DNA of 64,000 nt from Rhinopithecus roxellana (GCF_007565055.1 NC_044566.1:97355797-97419796); one strand, 5' to 3'. Positions 11,491 through 25,389 are shown, counted from the first letter of the stretch. A program made the numbers and translations. Notes: a model not told the origin generated them from the letters alone.

Positions 11491-12107
11491 ACAACACGAC
11501 TAACAAATTTTGACAGGCTACACACTGCATAGAAAAACGAACCGCCACCACCTTTGGCCCTGTGGCACTGGGGAAGGGGACCCTTCCATCTTTTATCCTA
11601 AAGTGAATTCTCGCATCAGTGCATCATTAAACTAAATGTTACTAAGGCCCAACCCACGAGACGTAAAAAACTTCTCCCAATTTAGTATAAAAACAAAACC
11701 ATCATAAATAGTAGTAAGGTTTAACTTTACAATTAACACCCATAGCACAACACACAGCTTAGTAAGGAAACAGACCTTGAAGGAATACAACAGGAAAATG
11801 TTTCAGTATACACACAATTTTGCTACTTGTGCAGACTCTACATTTAAAACATGTTTTCATTCTTACGCGTTCAGGGTATCTCCCTAAAGCAGTCTTTTGT
11901 ATCGTATTTGTGTTAGAATATAAGATGAACACATTTTCCCAATATAAGACAAAATGTAAAATTATAGGTTGTTTCCTATATTCACATAATTGCAGATAAC
12001 TAATTGGAAACCTAAGTATGGATGATGTAAGACTTCCCACAGATATAACTAGACAGACCATTTTAAATTACACTTTCTCAGACTCCACAATCTAAGAGAC
12101 AATCTAA

Positions 12108-13334
12108 GAAAAAAAAAAAAACAATAGACAAAAACAAGCAATGGGGAAAGGACTCCCTATTTAATAAATGGTGTTGGGAAAACTGGCTAGCCATATGCGG
12201 AAAACTGAAACTGGACCCCTACACATTATACAAAAATTAACTCAAGGTGGATTAAAGACTTAAATGTAAGACATAAAACCATAAAAACCATAGAAGAAAA
12301 CCTAGGCAATACCATTCAGGACATAGGCATGGGCAAAGACTTCATGACTAAAACACCAAAAACAATGGCAACAAAAGCCAAAATTGACAAATGGGATCCA
12401 ATTAAACTAAAGAGCTTCTGCACAGCAAAAGAAACTATCATCAGAGTGAACAGGCAACCATCTGACAAAGGGCTAACATCCAGAATCTATAGGGAACTTA
12501 AACGAATTTATAAGAAAACAACCCTATCAAGAAGTGGGCAAAGAATATGAACAGACATTTCTCAAAAGAAGACATTTATGCAGCCAACAGACATATGAAA
12601 GAAAACTCATCATCACTGGTCATTAGAGAAATGCAAATCAAAACCACAATGAGATACCATCTCACACCAGTTAGAATGGTGATCATTAAAAAGTCAGGAA
12701 ACAACAGATGCTGGAGAGGATGTGGAGAAATAGGAACACTTTTACACTGTTGGTGGGAGAGTAAATTAGTTCAACCATTGTGGAAGACAGTGTGGTGATT
12801 CATCAAGGATCTAGAACTAGAATTACCATTTGACCCTGCAATCTCATTACTGGGTACATACCCAAAGGATTATAAATCATTCTGGTATAAAGACACATGC
12901 ACACGTATGTTTATTGCAGCGCTGTTCACAATAGCAAAGACTTGGAACCAACCCAAATGTCCATCAATGATAGACTGGATAAAGAAAACGTGGCACATAT
13001 ATACCATAGAATACTATGCAGCCATAAAAAAGGATGAGTTCATGTTCTTCGCTGGGACATGGATGAAGCTGGAAACTAACACAGGAACAGAAAACCAAAC
13101 ACCGCATGTTCTCACTCATAAGTGTGAGTTGAACAATGAGAACATGTGGACACAGGGACGGGCACATCACACACTGGGGCCTGTGGGGACGTGGGGGGCT
13201 GGGGGAGGGATAGCATTAGGAGAAATACCTAATGTAGATGACGGGTTGATGGGTGTAGCAAATTAGCATGCCATGTGTATACCTATGTAACAAACCTGTA
13301 CATTCTGCACATGTATCCCAGCACTTAAAGTATA
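12108..13334 (+). mobile_element. L1PA-like 3' end (5'-truncated)
   Basis: ORF2 C-terminal text is easily read in three overlapping broken frames: 12329-12550 (KAKIDKWDPIKLKSFCTAKE), 12547-12798 and 12907-13266 (MFIAALFTIAKTWNQPKCPS). These are followed by the L1 3' UTR and the ...CATGTATCCCAGCACTTAAAG end. Low divergence indicates a fairly young primate L1. Antisense to DNAJC3. Confidence 0.95.
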
Positions 13335-13357
13335 AACACACACACACACACACACCC
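13335..13357. repeat. (AC)n microsatellite at the L1 tail
   Basis: A short run of CA dinucleotides directly follows the L1 3' end and probably grew from its A-rich tail. Confidence 0.8.
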
Positions 13358-16199
13358 ATCCAATGTTTATCCCATCACCATAACTGAACAGCTATGAAAA
13401 GTAGAATAAGCCAGACATATGTCAGCCCTAGATAAAGAATACCATGTTACATATTAGCCAATTCATTTTCTAACCTCTGAATCTAAAAAATCTTATCTAT
13501 CACAAATTACTTTTCTTCTATATTCCCTTCACATTCCTAAGGAGCAATGCAAATCACTGGCTTAGGATGGGAGACGTAAGCACACACATTTGCCTACCCT
13601 CCTTGCCACCAAAATGACGAAAAGCAATATAACCATAGCAGCACTGAAGACAACAGCAGACCAGCAGCTTTGATAAATTTCTGGAAGATAGGAAGTGGCA
13701 GCACATTAGTAATAAACCTAAGTAGAGGGAACCATAATGTAAGCACACACTGTAAGAGGCCCTGGCAGATCTGGAAGCCATTATCTTTGGCCAAGGACCC
13801 TCAGTTTGGCACGCAGAAGTAGCTATAAGGCAGCTGTCAGGACAGTCCGTGAGGTGACTACGGGGTGGCTGGGCCGGCTCTGGCCCCTGTATATGGAGCT
13901 GCAGCATTAACCCTACTATAAGCAGAGTGAAAGGTGTGCCTGTGCAGGGCCCTGCAGGGCACGCACACCTCTACAACAGACCTGGAACAAACAGTGGTCC
14001 CACCCAGAAAACCAAAGTTAAATAGATCATTTTACTGACCCTCTGATCAGTTAAATGAGTGAAGCAGGGCTCACCAGGGCAGCTGGGCAAGTGCCACCAG
14101 GGACGTTCTCCAGTGAACAAGTCCTATTCACTTACGGCCTGCCCTGAGCTCCCCAGCACAGACCAGCATTTGAAAGACAGGTGCACACGGCTACAAGTGA
14201 TTCCCTCTCTCACGCTGACAATCCATTAGCAAGTTCCAAATCAGCTTTCCTTCACAATATAGCCATAGTTTAACCACTTCTCAGCATTTCCATAGTTAGC
14301 ACTGTGACACGGGCCACCATTCACCTGAATCATTAAAACAGTTTCCCAACAGGTGTTCCCAGCTTCCACCCGATTCCCCTAAAAGTCTACTCTCAATGCA
14401 AAGAGATCCTTTGAAAGAATGTAGTACATCCGACCTCCAATATAAACAAGCCCCATGGAACACCAACATTCTCCTGCTGCATCATACACAAAAGTAACAA
14501 GGTAAACAGACGGGGCAGCTCCAAACTCCATTTTCAGCAAAACAATACAAAGAAACTGGACAAGGGCTGCTAAAAGGTGCTAATATCAGCCGTGAACCTA
14601 AGACGAGGGGGGAAGCAAATAGTGAGAAAGCCAAATGGTAAAAGATCCCAGAAATGCTGACAAAATATACCTTCTAGGAGTATGGGCTTACCCTGAAGTG
14701 ACAAACTGTATCCCTTGCATATTACAAGAACCAGGAAATCTAGAGTGCACATAGGGGAGATAAAGCAGAGGCCTTACTGGGCAAGACAGAGGTAAAGAAG
14801 AGAATAAAATGAGAGGGAACAGCGAAACAGCCTGTGCGGCACATCCCAGAGAACAGCAACTCTATGCTCCCTGAAGGTGAGGGGCTCATCCTGAAGTGCA
14901 AAACAAACACCCTTTGGTGCAGCAAAGGAAGGGGGTAGAGGGGCGAGTGGGGCTGGCGGCAGATGACCTCCTGGCCATAGTTTGGTGCAGAGAAGTAGAG
15001 AGGGCAGGGCTAGACAGCAAAATCATTTTAGCAGGAAGCAGAATGTCTGTGGAAACAGGAAAGCAGAGAGTACTGCGATTGTTAACTAAGAAGGCTGCCC
15101 TGGCCCCAGCACGCCTTACATGCAGAAAACAAAGAAACAAAACTGACATCCAGAGGACTAGCACCACAGACAGCTAGGGCAGTGAACTCCAACTCATTTT
15201 ATGATGAGTAATAATTTTTTTTTAACTGGCATAGTATCACTTAAAAGATATTTAAAAATCAAATCAGGAAAAGAACATGTAAAACTTATCTAATGAACAT
15301 GCATCAGAAAAACATAGCCAAAGAATACTATTTTCTGAATAGCCATCAGAAAAACAAAACCAAAGAAAATTCTGGGCAAGCATCATAGACGAATTATGTA
15401 ACTTAATCTCATTACTTCCATTAAGGGCAATCACAAAGCAGAATCAGAACTCAGGAAAGAGACCAAAAGATGACGAGGAGGTAAAAATGTGAGCAATCAG
15501 GACTCAAGAAAAATAAGAACAAATCAAAACTATCGTAGACATGAAGACAAAACGAGGAGGAGGACAAGGGGGAAGAGAAAAATCAAGGATCTAACAAAAT
15601 GAAATAGTTTTAAAAGCCTAAGATTCATGTGTATTGCATATTACTTTTATAAAAATAAAAATGTTCTAGAGCTATGTTGCTAACAATTTCAATATACTTA
15701 ACTATATAATTGAAAATATTAAAGATTATAAATTTCATTATGTATTTTTTACAATTAAAAATAAAACCATTGCCCACCAACCAAAAAAAGCAAATATACA
15801 AGTCATAAAATAGGGGTAATAGTTATACAGGAAAACAAAAACGGAAATAATTATATTGGCAACAGATGTACGACTGATCCATATCTGACTTCTGTCCAAA
15901 CACTGTCTTAATGTTTACAGAGTTGAATATTGGCATACAAAATCATAATACATAAATAAAAACAACACAATGTGACATAGCCTATCGTAAAACATGAGAC
16001 ACAGGAATATACACTGGCAGAAAAAATTTCACAAAAAAATACTGAACACACACAGTGTATTACTAAAAAATAATTCTAGATAGCTGCAATTCTCAACTAT
16101 GACTACACATTCATAAAGGGCACACATTTTGGTGTTTTTCAATTCAACGTTTTTACTGTGCAAACATTCTATTTTCTCTTTTTAAGGGTGTTAACTACT

Positions 16200-17300
16200 T
16201 TAGATATTCCATGTAAGTAGATTCATATAGTATTTTTCTGTGTGTGGCTGGGTTATTAAATTTAGCATAATGTCCTCAAAATTTGTCTTTATGGTAGATA
16301 TTAGAAAACTTCCTGCTTTTTAAAAGCTGAGTAATATTCCATTTTTTTGTATTCCAAGTTTTATGTATCCACTCATTTGGTAAAGGAAGTTTAAACTGCT
16401 TTCACCTATTGGCTTTTGTGGATAATGCTTCAATAAATGGTGTGCAAATAACTCACTTGAGCATGTTTGCAAGAGATGAGATCTGTGCTGCATTCTGCTT
16501 CACTGCTTTGATGTCCTGCCTTTATACCCATGCCAAAGTGCTTTGGTTACTGTAGCTTTGTTTGGTGTTCAGACATTATTAAGTGTAATGCCTCCAATAT
16601 TTTTCTTCTTTTAAGATTGTCAGACTTTTCGTGGTCCCTTGAGATTTCATGTAATTTTGTGCGTTTTTTTCTATTTTCAGAAAAGTAAAATTGGGAATGG
16701 AAAGGCACGCTGCACGTGTGGGTCACTGTGGGCAGCACGGCCATCTTCACAATATTATGTCTTCCGACCCTTCAACAAGAGCATGCTCGAGAGTGTGGTG
16801 TCTGATTTTCATATTTTGTGAAATTTTCAGTTTTCCTTCTGTTACTGATTTCTAGTTTTATTCCATGTGGGCCATCAATCATGGTCTGTAAAATTTCAAT
16901 TTTAAAAAATTTGTTAAGACTTGTGGTGTCACACATGGTCTATCTAGGAAAATGTTTCATGAGCTACTGAAAAGAATGTGTACTCTGCTGTCTGTATACA
17001 TTTGTTAGGTGTAATTGTTTTATGGTGCATTCAAGTTTTTTGTTCCCTTATTAATATTCTATCTTGCTTTATTATTCATTATTAAAAGTGGGATACTGAA
17101 GTATCCTGCCATTATTATACTGCTGTCTATTTTTTGCTTCAATTCTGTTAATATTTGCTTTTTGTTTTTGGGAAAACTGATGTCAGATATATTCATAGAT
17201 TCTCAATGAATGAACCCTTTTATTATAATTTAATGTCCTACTTTGTCTCTTGTGAATTTTGAATTAAGTAAATCTGTCATATCGATAAATGCACATTTGC
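16200..17300 (-). mobile_element. old L1 fragment (L1M-like), internally deleted
   Basis: Antisense L1 ORF2 text is recognisable: TTTAGCATAATGTCCTCAAA and AATATTCCATTTTTTTGTATTCC (3' part), then GATTGTCAGACTTTTCGTGG (upstream part), then TAATGTCCTACTTTGTCTC. The 3' and middle parts abut near 16470-16500, implying an internal deletion. Sense with respect to DNAJC3 transcription. Confidence 0.8.
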
Positions 17301-17798
17301 TTAAACTATTTAAAAGAATTTCATTGACTGAAAAAGCAAAGCCCAAACAAAACATTTTCACAGAGAAACTGTCACGAAGCCACCTCCCCGTAAAGCAGCA
17401 GTCTTTCCGGAGATGGTTCCAAACTTTTACACCACAGGTGATTCCAGTGTCTCCAGAACACTGAAAAAAGAAAACTTCTCAACAATTGCACTCAATTCTT
17501 ATCCTAATTAATACCTTACTATACATAGAAGTCTGTGTTAAAAATCATTTTCCTCTGAATTTCTGAGAAGCTGCAATATTCCCTTCTGGCATCAGACACA
17601 TTCGTATCACTTTCTGAGGATGCACTTTAAGCAAAATATAAAAAGAATCCAAGAAAGATGAAGACATGATTACATTTCTAAAAAGAAGACAGAAAAACCC
17701 AGACAGGCAGCGAAAGGAGTTCTGGGGCGAAAGATGTGCAGCAGGCCAGGCACAGCCAGGAGTTACAGGGCTAAAGAGTCTCTTCAGAGTGAAAAGAA

Positions 17799-17833
17799 AA
17801 AAAATGTAAAAAAAAAAAAAAAAAAAAAAAAAA
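17799..17833. repeat. A-rich tract
   Basis: Nearly pure adenine run. No tailed element was recognised upstream of it, so its origin is open. Confidence 0.85.
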
Positions 17834-18587
17834 GTATCTTCACAGAGAGCAGATCTCATTCATACAAATTGTGTCATTAAAAATCTCAAGATGTTCTTAG
17901 TAAGACAGAGGCATAGGTTTCTTCTGGCAGAGAAACAGTAACTCTAACTCGGGGTGAAGCTTACCAAAAAATCCTGCGCCAAATGAGAAGCATACTAAAA
18001 GTGTGGCCTTTGTGATCAGGTGACTCCATGTATCTGACACTGGTTGGTGCAACGATTACATCTCCTTTTCTAAGGATTCAAACGCATGACTTGAGACTGC
18101 AGTTATACAATACATTAGTCTACTAAATGGCTTTCATTTCCTTACTATCCACAATTATAGTTAGAGGAAATAATCTAAATACTACAAACATTATACAAGT
18201 ATACTAACACATACTTAAAATGTAGTTCAAAGATAAGATGGAAATATACTAATTTCCTTATTATCAGTAGTATACAATTGAGATGCTATCTAAAGGTGAC
18301 AGAGCAAGAAAGAAACTTGGGTACATTAAAATTTATTTATATTACATTAAAGCTGTAAATATAACCAAAAGATCAAATACTCAACTAAAATTGAAGGTGA
18401 GAAAGAACAGAAGGAACTAGTGAGGTCTACTCAGTTCTTCCTCTTCTGTAACAGGCAGACAAGGGATACTGCCTAAAATGGATAAATCAAGAGCTAGAGG
18501 AAGACATATTTTAATTTCAGTTATAGTGGTAGCTAATAATTAGAAGCTATTAAACTAATATTAGAAATTTATTTAAAAAGTGGTTAC

Positions 18588-18715
18588 AGTCAGGTGCAGG
18601 ACATGCACCTATAGTCCCAGCTACTTGGGAGGCTGAGGCAGGAGGACGGCTTGAGGTCAGGAGTTTAAGGCTACAATGCAATATAATCACGCCTGTAAAA
18701 AACTGCTGCGCTCCA
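18588..18715 (+). mobile_element. Alu fragment
   Basis: Contains CCTATAGTCCCAGCTACTTGG, GGAGGCTGAGGCAGGAGG and a diverged TGCGCTCCAG end. Only part of one arm remains. Confidence 0.75.
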
Positions 18716-21300
18716 GAGGGGATACTAGAAATATTCACATCATCTAAATGACAACAGAAACAGAGGAACAAAAACTCAAAAACAAAAGGACAAAAAGAAA
18801 ACAACAGTAAAATTGCGGACCTACATACAACCATATCAATAATCACATTAATACAGATCAAGTAAACACTTCAAACAAAAGAGATTATAATTATCAAAAT
18901 TGATAGAAACAAAGCAAGTTCCAACTACATGATGTCTATAAGAGACACACTTATAAAGGCACAAAGACATTGAAAGTAAATGGATGAAGACAGATACACC
19001 ATGCAAGCAATAAGATCAAGAAGGCAGAGGTGATTCTATTAATTTCATATAAAATCATTCAAGAAAAAGAGTATTGCCAGTGATAGACAGGAACACTGGG
19101 TAAGAATAAAAGTAAAAATTCATCAGGAGAACACTTGACAGTCATAAATATGTAGGCTAATAGCAGAGCTTCAAAATGCATGAAGGAAATATTGACAATA
19201 TTAAAGAGAAACAGGAAAGTTCACAATTTCCACAACAGATAAAGATCTTAACAACTCTCACCTCATACCTGATGGAAAAACTAACAAATATTATACCCAG
19301 CAATTGCAGAATACACCTTATTTTCAAGTGTACATAGAATATATCAAGGTAGATACCATGCTGGACCACAAAACAAGCCTAAATAAATTTAAAAGGAAGG
19401 AAATCACACCTAGCATGTTCTCTGACCACAACGGAATTAAATTCAAAATAAATAATAAAGTACCTAAGAAACCATCAAGTATTTGAAAATTAGAACACCT
19501 ATACATAATCCATGCATCACAGAAGTCAGAAGGGAAATTACAATACACTTCAAGCCAAGTTATAATGAAAGTAAAACAAAATGTGAAAGGTGCAACTTTA
19601 AATGCTTGTATTTAAAAAGAAAGAAAGGCCTAAAATCAATGAACGTTCTAGCAAAAGCACAAAGTACAACCAAAGTCAGTCTAAGGAACTAAAGAGCAGA
19701 AATCGATAAAGTAATAAAGAAAAACCATAGAAACCATTAACAAATCCCGAAGTTGGTTCCTTAAAAAGATCAACAAAATTGACCAAACTCTGTCTACAAT
19801 GATCAACAGGAAAAAAGAAAATACAAATTATTAATATTACAAACAAAGCAGGAATCATCTTACAGATCTTATAGACATTAAATAATAAGATATTATGAAC
19901 TTCATGCCAACAAATTCAGCAATGTCAAGAAATGGAAACATTCCTTAGAAGATGTAACTTATAAAAACTAACACAGATGAAACAGAAAATATTAAATAAC
20001 CTTATACTGAATAATACTAAGTAAGGCCAGTTGCAGTGACTAATGCCTGTAGTCCCAGCACTTTGGGAGGCCAAGGTGGGCAGATCACTTGATCCCAGGA
20101 GTTTGAGACTAGCCTGGGCAGCATAGCAAAACACCATCTCTACAAAAAATACAAAAACTAGCCAGGTGTGGTGGGATGCACCTGTAGTCCCAGCTACTCG
20201 GGAGGCTGAGGTGGGAGGATCACTTGAGCCTGGGAGGTCAAGGCTGCAGTGAGTCATAACTGTGCCACTACATTCCAGCCTGGGTGACACAGCAAGACCT
20301 TGTCTCAAAAAAAGCAAAAACAAAATTTAAAAAAGCTAAATTTGTCATCAAAAACCATCCTACCCCAAAAAAAAAAAATCAAAAACGACTTCCAAGACCA
20401 AGATGGTTTTACTGGTGAATTCTCTCAAACTTTAAAGAAAAGATGATACCAATCATATGACTTTCAGAAAATAGAGGAGGAAGGAACAATTTTGAACTGG
20501 TTGAGTCCAGTACACCTTTAACACTAAACTCTGACAAAGACATTACCAAAAGAAGTTACAGAACAATTATCCCTCATGAACACAGATGCATACTTCTTAA
20601 AATGTTAGCAAATCAAATCCAGCAATATCTAAATCCCTGTCCAAGAAGAGTTTGTCCCAATAATTAAAGGTTGACTTAACTTTAGAAATGTCAGTTTAAT
20701 TTACCACATTAATGGAATAAAGGGGAAAACATAAATATATAAATAAGTTCAACTCTGTAACAAAACAAAACAGCAAATATTTTTAAATGGGTAAGCATGT
20801 AGAGAATGCTTACTTCACAAAGTAAGATATTGAAACACAGAAACAACACATGAAATTATTCAACAACCCTAGTCAACAAGGAAACACACATTAAAACCAC
20901 AATCGATACTAACACACACCGAAATGGATAAAACTAAAAAGAGTGACAACACAAAATCTTTGCAAGGATGTGGAGCAACTGGAACTCTTGTACTTTATTG
21001 TAGGAGTATAAATTATACATTACCTTAGAAAGAGTCTGGCAGTTTCTTTTAAAACTGAGCACGCACCTTACACTATGACAGCAACTCTGCTTGCAGATAA
21101 ACAAAAACATACGTCTAAAAAAAGCCCGTTAGAATAACGTTCGTAGCAGCTTTTTTTTAATAACTTAAGTCAGCTGAAGTGTCTGGTAATATGACAGTAG
21201 GTAAAGTGTGATATATGCATGAAATGAAATATCCTTCATCAAGGATAGGATTATTGGTGAAATACTGAATACTTTTTTGCTTTTTTATAGTGGAAAAGTG
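18716..21300 (+). mobile_element. old L1 ORF2 region (interrupted by an Alu)
   Basis: Degraded L1 ORF2 is readable on both sides of the Alu at 20025-20328: TATAAGAGACACACTTATAAAGGCAC, CAAGATGGTTTTACTGGTGAATTC, then GCAAGGATGTGGAGCAACTGG. All frames are broken. Borders are approximate. The same L1 may continue beyond the hAT insert into 21524-21787. Confidence 0.8.
20025..20328 (+). mobile_element. Alu element (AluJ/S-like) inside L1
   Basis: Starts GGCCAGTTGCAGTGACTAATGCC and ends TGTCTCAAAAAAAG. A full dimer inserted into the older L1. Confidence 0.92.
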
Positions 21301-21303
21301 GTA

Positions 21304-21523
21304 ACAGTGCTACCAGCCCACCACCTGTTTTTCAAAATGAAGTTTTACTGGAACACAACCATGCCTATTCATTTGCATATTATCTATAGTCACATTTGCA
21401 TATTATCTATGGTCACATTTGCACTGCAATGGCAGAGCTGAGTAGTTGCAACAGACACCACATGGTGCGCAGGGTCTCTACTATTTGGCTCTTTATAGGA
21501 AAATTTGCCAACTTCTGCTCTTG
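21304..21523. mobile_element. hAT-type DNA transposon remnant with a 23-base tandem duplication
   Basis: Contains TGAAGTTTTACTGGAACACAACC, ATGGCAGAGCTGAGTAGTTGC and TTGGCTCTTTATAGGAAAATTTGCC, all characteristic of a non-autonomous Charlie-group element. A second copy of the family with recognisable ends lies at 62564-62745. Within it, 21371-21393 is repeated at 21394-21416 with one mismatch. Confidence 0.75.
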
Positions 21524-21787
21524 ATCAATAAAAAAGAATAAACTACCAAAGCATGTAATAACATAAATAAATCTCAAAAATATGCTGAAGGAATGAAGGT
21601 TTATACAAAAGAGGATATACTATACATGGCTGTATTTATATGAAGATCTGGAATTGGCCAAGCTAATCCATGATGGAGAAAATCAGAACAGAATTGCCTG
21701 TGGGGGATGGGATGGGGACTGATTGGTAAGAGACAAGAGGGTAATATAATGTCCTATATCTTGACAGGAGTTGGGTTAAACAAAGAT
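21524..21787 (+). mobile_element. L1 3' segment
   Basis: The text CTTGACAGGAGTTGGGTTAAAC near 21771 is the usual approach to the 3' end of old L1s. The matching end, TGTGCATTTTACTGTATCT, appears only at 22261, beyond an LTR-like insertion. Confidence 0.6.
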
Positions 21788-22250
21788 TGTCTCCTCTGAC
21801 CAGAAATTTGGTCAGCTCCTCTGAGTCCTCTTTCTGACCAGATCCAGACCCTAGACTTCCCTCTCTGTTCCTGTGGAATCCAGCTTGAGCAAGAATCCTG
21901 CTAAATCAGTGTAGGGAAACCCCTCCCCACCAGTATCTGTCATACTTCTCACCCTCCACTCTCCATATGACCCTGGCCTGCCTTCAACACATAGTCTGTT
22001 GACCTTAACTAGCAAGAATCCCACCCACTGACCCCCAACTCTGCTCCTTGGCTATAAATCCCCATTTGTCCTTGCTGGAGTCAGAGTCAAACCCAATCTG
22101 TCTCCCCAGTGCAAGACCCCATTGCAGTGACCCCTCTACCTGCACCATAGTCCCCCTTGAATAAAGTCTGACTTAACTGTCTTTAACAAGTATCATGAAT
22201 GATTTCTTGCTTTAACATGTCGCATGGGTATCAGACCTTAGGAATGGTAT
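21788..22250 (+). mobile_element. probable solo LTR inserted in an L1 3' end
   Basis: Has LTR-like layout: GGCTATAAATCCCC (TATA-like, near 22050), then about 100 bases later GAATAAAGTCTGACTTAAC (poly(A) signal near 22159). It splits a recognisable L1 3' end. Family not assigned, borders approximate, no internal retroviral sequence present. Confidence 0.6.
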
Positions 22251-24479
22251 CCCTAAGACTTGTGCATTTTACTGTATCTAAAATTATCGCTAAAGAAAGA
22301 AAAAAATGGAGGACGGTAAACAAATTCAAGTTAATGATACACAAGTTGAAGTATTTGGGGGAAAAGTAAACCAAATACCTTTTTTTAAATGCATAATAAA
22401 AACATGAACTGATGGATAAATGGAGGGCTAGAGAGACAGATACATGTGATAAGGCATTGTAAACTGTTAATTTCAGTATCTGTATGGTGAGGACATGGGT
22501 GTTCATTGTGAAATTCTTTCAACTTTTCTCTTTATTTGAAATTTCTCATAATAAAATGTTGGGTGGAGTGTTTACCTGCTGTGAGACTGTCATAATATAA
22601 ACAATGAAGATAAAAAGTTTCCCACCACTATGTTTTATGCATATTCATCTTTAAGACAACAAAGAGAAAGATCTTATACCTAAGAACCTTAGGATATAGC
22701 CTCATTATGAGCCCAGAAGTGTATGAGAGCTGTGAGCTCAGTGAAGAGGGCTGAACAATTTAAAGTCAGCTTCTCCCACTGAGGTAACTACTTCCTACAG
22801 TAGATCACATTCTAACATCAAATCTGAGGGCAAGTCTAGCCATTATATTTTAGGCCAATTTAAACAATGAAGAGAGATACTATGTTTAATTCTATACACA
22901 GGGGCCAAAATTTGTTCTGCACACTAACTGAATCTGATACACTAACATGCTCTATACATCTGTTTTGTTGACTTTATTTTTAGCATCTATTATACATGAG
23001 GGACTGTTAACATTTTTATAGGGGAAAAGAGATAAAAGTGCTAACAGTAAAACACAAATAAAATAATTGCAGTTCTGTTGAATTATGAGATTTTAAATCT
23101 TATGCTGTACTTTATCAACAGTTAAGAAATATCATCAACTCTATTCAAAGCACTGGAGTAGGCAGATACAAATATAGGCCTTCGTTCATATACTTAGTCT
23201 GTTTCTATTTAAGATGATGAAAAATCTTGGGTTTTTTTTTTTTTCCTTTCTTAAAGAAGCATACTTGAGATCACACTCATTAGTCATAGGAAATTACAGT
23301 CTTGTCAATTAACAAAAAGCCAAAATGATAACATATCTATGACTGTTTCATATAGGTTTCATATAGGTTTCTCTATCCAAACCTACCCTCTGCACTAAAT
23401 CAAATGTGTCTTGTCACTGTTGGGAGAGGGCAAAGGACCCCTCCACAGCTTTCTAACCATCTGTCCCAGCTCTGCACCTGCAGTGACCTTTTTTATTTTT
23501 TTTTCCTTAGCACTTTTTACTTCCAACACTTTAAGCTTTTCATAATTTGGAAATCCATCTTATGTCTTTTTCTGAATAATATTGTTTGACTATTGTAATA
23601 GTTTCCTACTTCCTCACCTACATATTACGCTCATGGATTCACAGAGTTGGCACCAGAGGGAGTACAATGTTTTACCCAACTGATATGGTCAGCAAATGTG
23701 CTAATCCCAAACTAGCAGGTAGCTATGTAGTGTTCCTTGTAACCACACACTTTTCAAAAGAAATGAGAAGTCTGCAGCTGTGGCTAAGAGGCCTGAGTGT
23801 GAATAAAAACTGCAAGCATGACTTTACAGTTCAGGAAATGTACAGCCAAAGGACTTCATCAACCTACATGCCATACCCCACTAACTGTTTTTGCAAAGGA
23901 CTAGCCATTTATTCTAACCACCTGCTTCCAACTAATTAGCTGAGCTACAATAGATGAACTTATTTCAAGAGGTGGAAGTTTCAGGAGCATCTGCTTTCTA
24001 GATTCTGATTACATGTGTCCATGGTTATTATAATGTTGTATAAAGAATGGCAATAATATAAGCAGCCTCCAACTTATAAAGTCACATTTAGTTATGATCT
24101 TAAATACAATCAGCATCTTCCAACAAAGACCAATCTCTTCCCCTTCTCCTCCACATAAACAGAAGCCAGGAACCCCTGGTTAACAACCTTGAAAAAAAGC
24201 ATCAGCCAAAAGAAATCCGACCTGCTAGAGGGAATGGTCTCCTTCATGCCCAGGAGGCAGGCCTGTGGCCCCAGTACCTCCCTCGTAGGCTGCCTGACCC
24301 GATGGCACAAGCACTTGCCTGAAGTTCCACTATTCAGACTCCTTTGGGTTAAAAATGTTTATCTCATAAGGAATAGAAACCAAGCAGCATTTTTAACAAA
24401 TATCTTAAATTTGACCACTCTTACTAAAACGCAGCTGTGCTGGGATCTGAAACTGCTGATGCACAGAGGTGGTGCATGT

Positions 24480-24500
24480 GTATATATATATATATGTATT
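24480..24500. repeat. (TA)n microsatellite
   Basis: Alternating TA directly abutting the T-rich end of the next Alu. Confidence 0.85.
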
Positions 24501-24504
24501 TTTC

Positions 24505-24804
24505 TTTTTTTTTTTTTTTTTGAGACTGAGTTTTGCTCATGTTGCCCAGGCTGTAATGGAATGGCCTGATCTCGGCTCACTGCAACTTCCAACTCCCGGG
24601 TTTAAGTGATTCTCCTGCCTCAGCCTCCCGAGTAGCTGGGATTACAGGTGCACACCACCATGCCTGGCTAATTTTTGTATTTTTAGTAGAGACAGGGTTT
24701 CACCATGTTGACCAGGCTGGTCTCGAACTCCTGATCTCAGGTGATCCACCTGCCTCAGCCTCCCAAATTCTGGGATTACAGGTGTGAGCCACCGTGCCCA
24801 GCCG
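24505..24804 (-). mobile_element. Alu element (AluS-like)
   Basis: Reverse-strand Alu: poly(T), GAGACTGAGTTTTGCTCATG, TTTTTAGTAGAGACAGGG, ending GAGCCACCGTGCCCAGCC. In sense orientation for DNAJC3. Confidence 0.93.
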
Positions 24805-25006
24805 GTATAAATTTTGAACACAGAATACTTCTGCGGGATAGGGCGGGCCTAGGTAGTATGACAGGGTGAAGTCCCAGGATAAGCAAGAGGGCACAAGAAT
24901 CTGCGAATAGGACAACACCCTAGGGAATCAAAAGATAAACTTTACCTCTTTCACAATTTTGCCCAGGCCAGCCTTCATCCAGAGAACACGCTCTACTTGG
25001 CCCTAT

Positions 25007-25142
25007 TCACAGAATTATTGATATTACTAGTAACACTATAATAACTGTTGTGTCAAAGGGAGTTCATGCAGCAGTCACGGAATTATTGATATTACTAGTA
25101 ACACTACAATAACAGCTGTGTCAAAGGGAGTTCAGGCAGCAG
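25007..25142. repeat. 68-base direct tandem duplication
   Basis: Two adjacent copies, 25007-25074 and 25075-25142, are identical except for a handful of bases and are followed by a partial TCACAGG. Not a known interspersed repeat to my eye. Confidence 0.92.
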
Positions 25143-25261
25143 TCACAGGTTAGTCCTAGCTAGCCAGGCATCCCACACAATACTGTGTGTACAGAAAAGT
25201 CAATGCAAGTTCCAAACAAGCTGAAAATGAGTACAGTGGAAACCACTGGTTTAGATGCGGC

Positions 25262-25385
25262 TGAACATTTTCTGAGCATCATCTTGTTTAATAGCCACCA
25301 CAATTCTAGGAGATACGTACTGTTCTTATTCCTATTTTACAGACAAGTAGAGTAAAAAGTAACAAATTAAATGACTTGATTGAAA
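25262..25385 (-). mobile_element. MIR remnant
   Basis: Antisense MIR text such as TCCTATTTTACAGACAAGTAGAG and GACTTGATTGAAACCATATAGC. Diverged. Confidence 0.6.
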
Positions 25386-25389
25386 CCAT

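Noticed and set aside
14886..15177. Overlapping 93-codon frames on both strands
   Set aside because: No recognisable protein, no splice context and exact opposition of two frames of equal length, as expected by chance.
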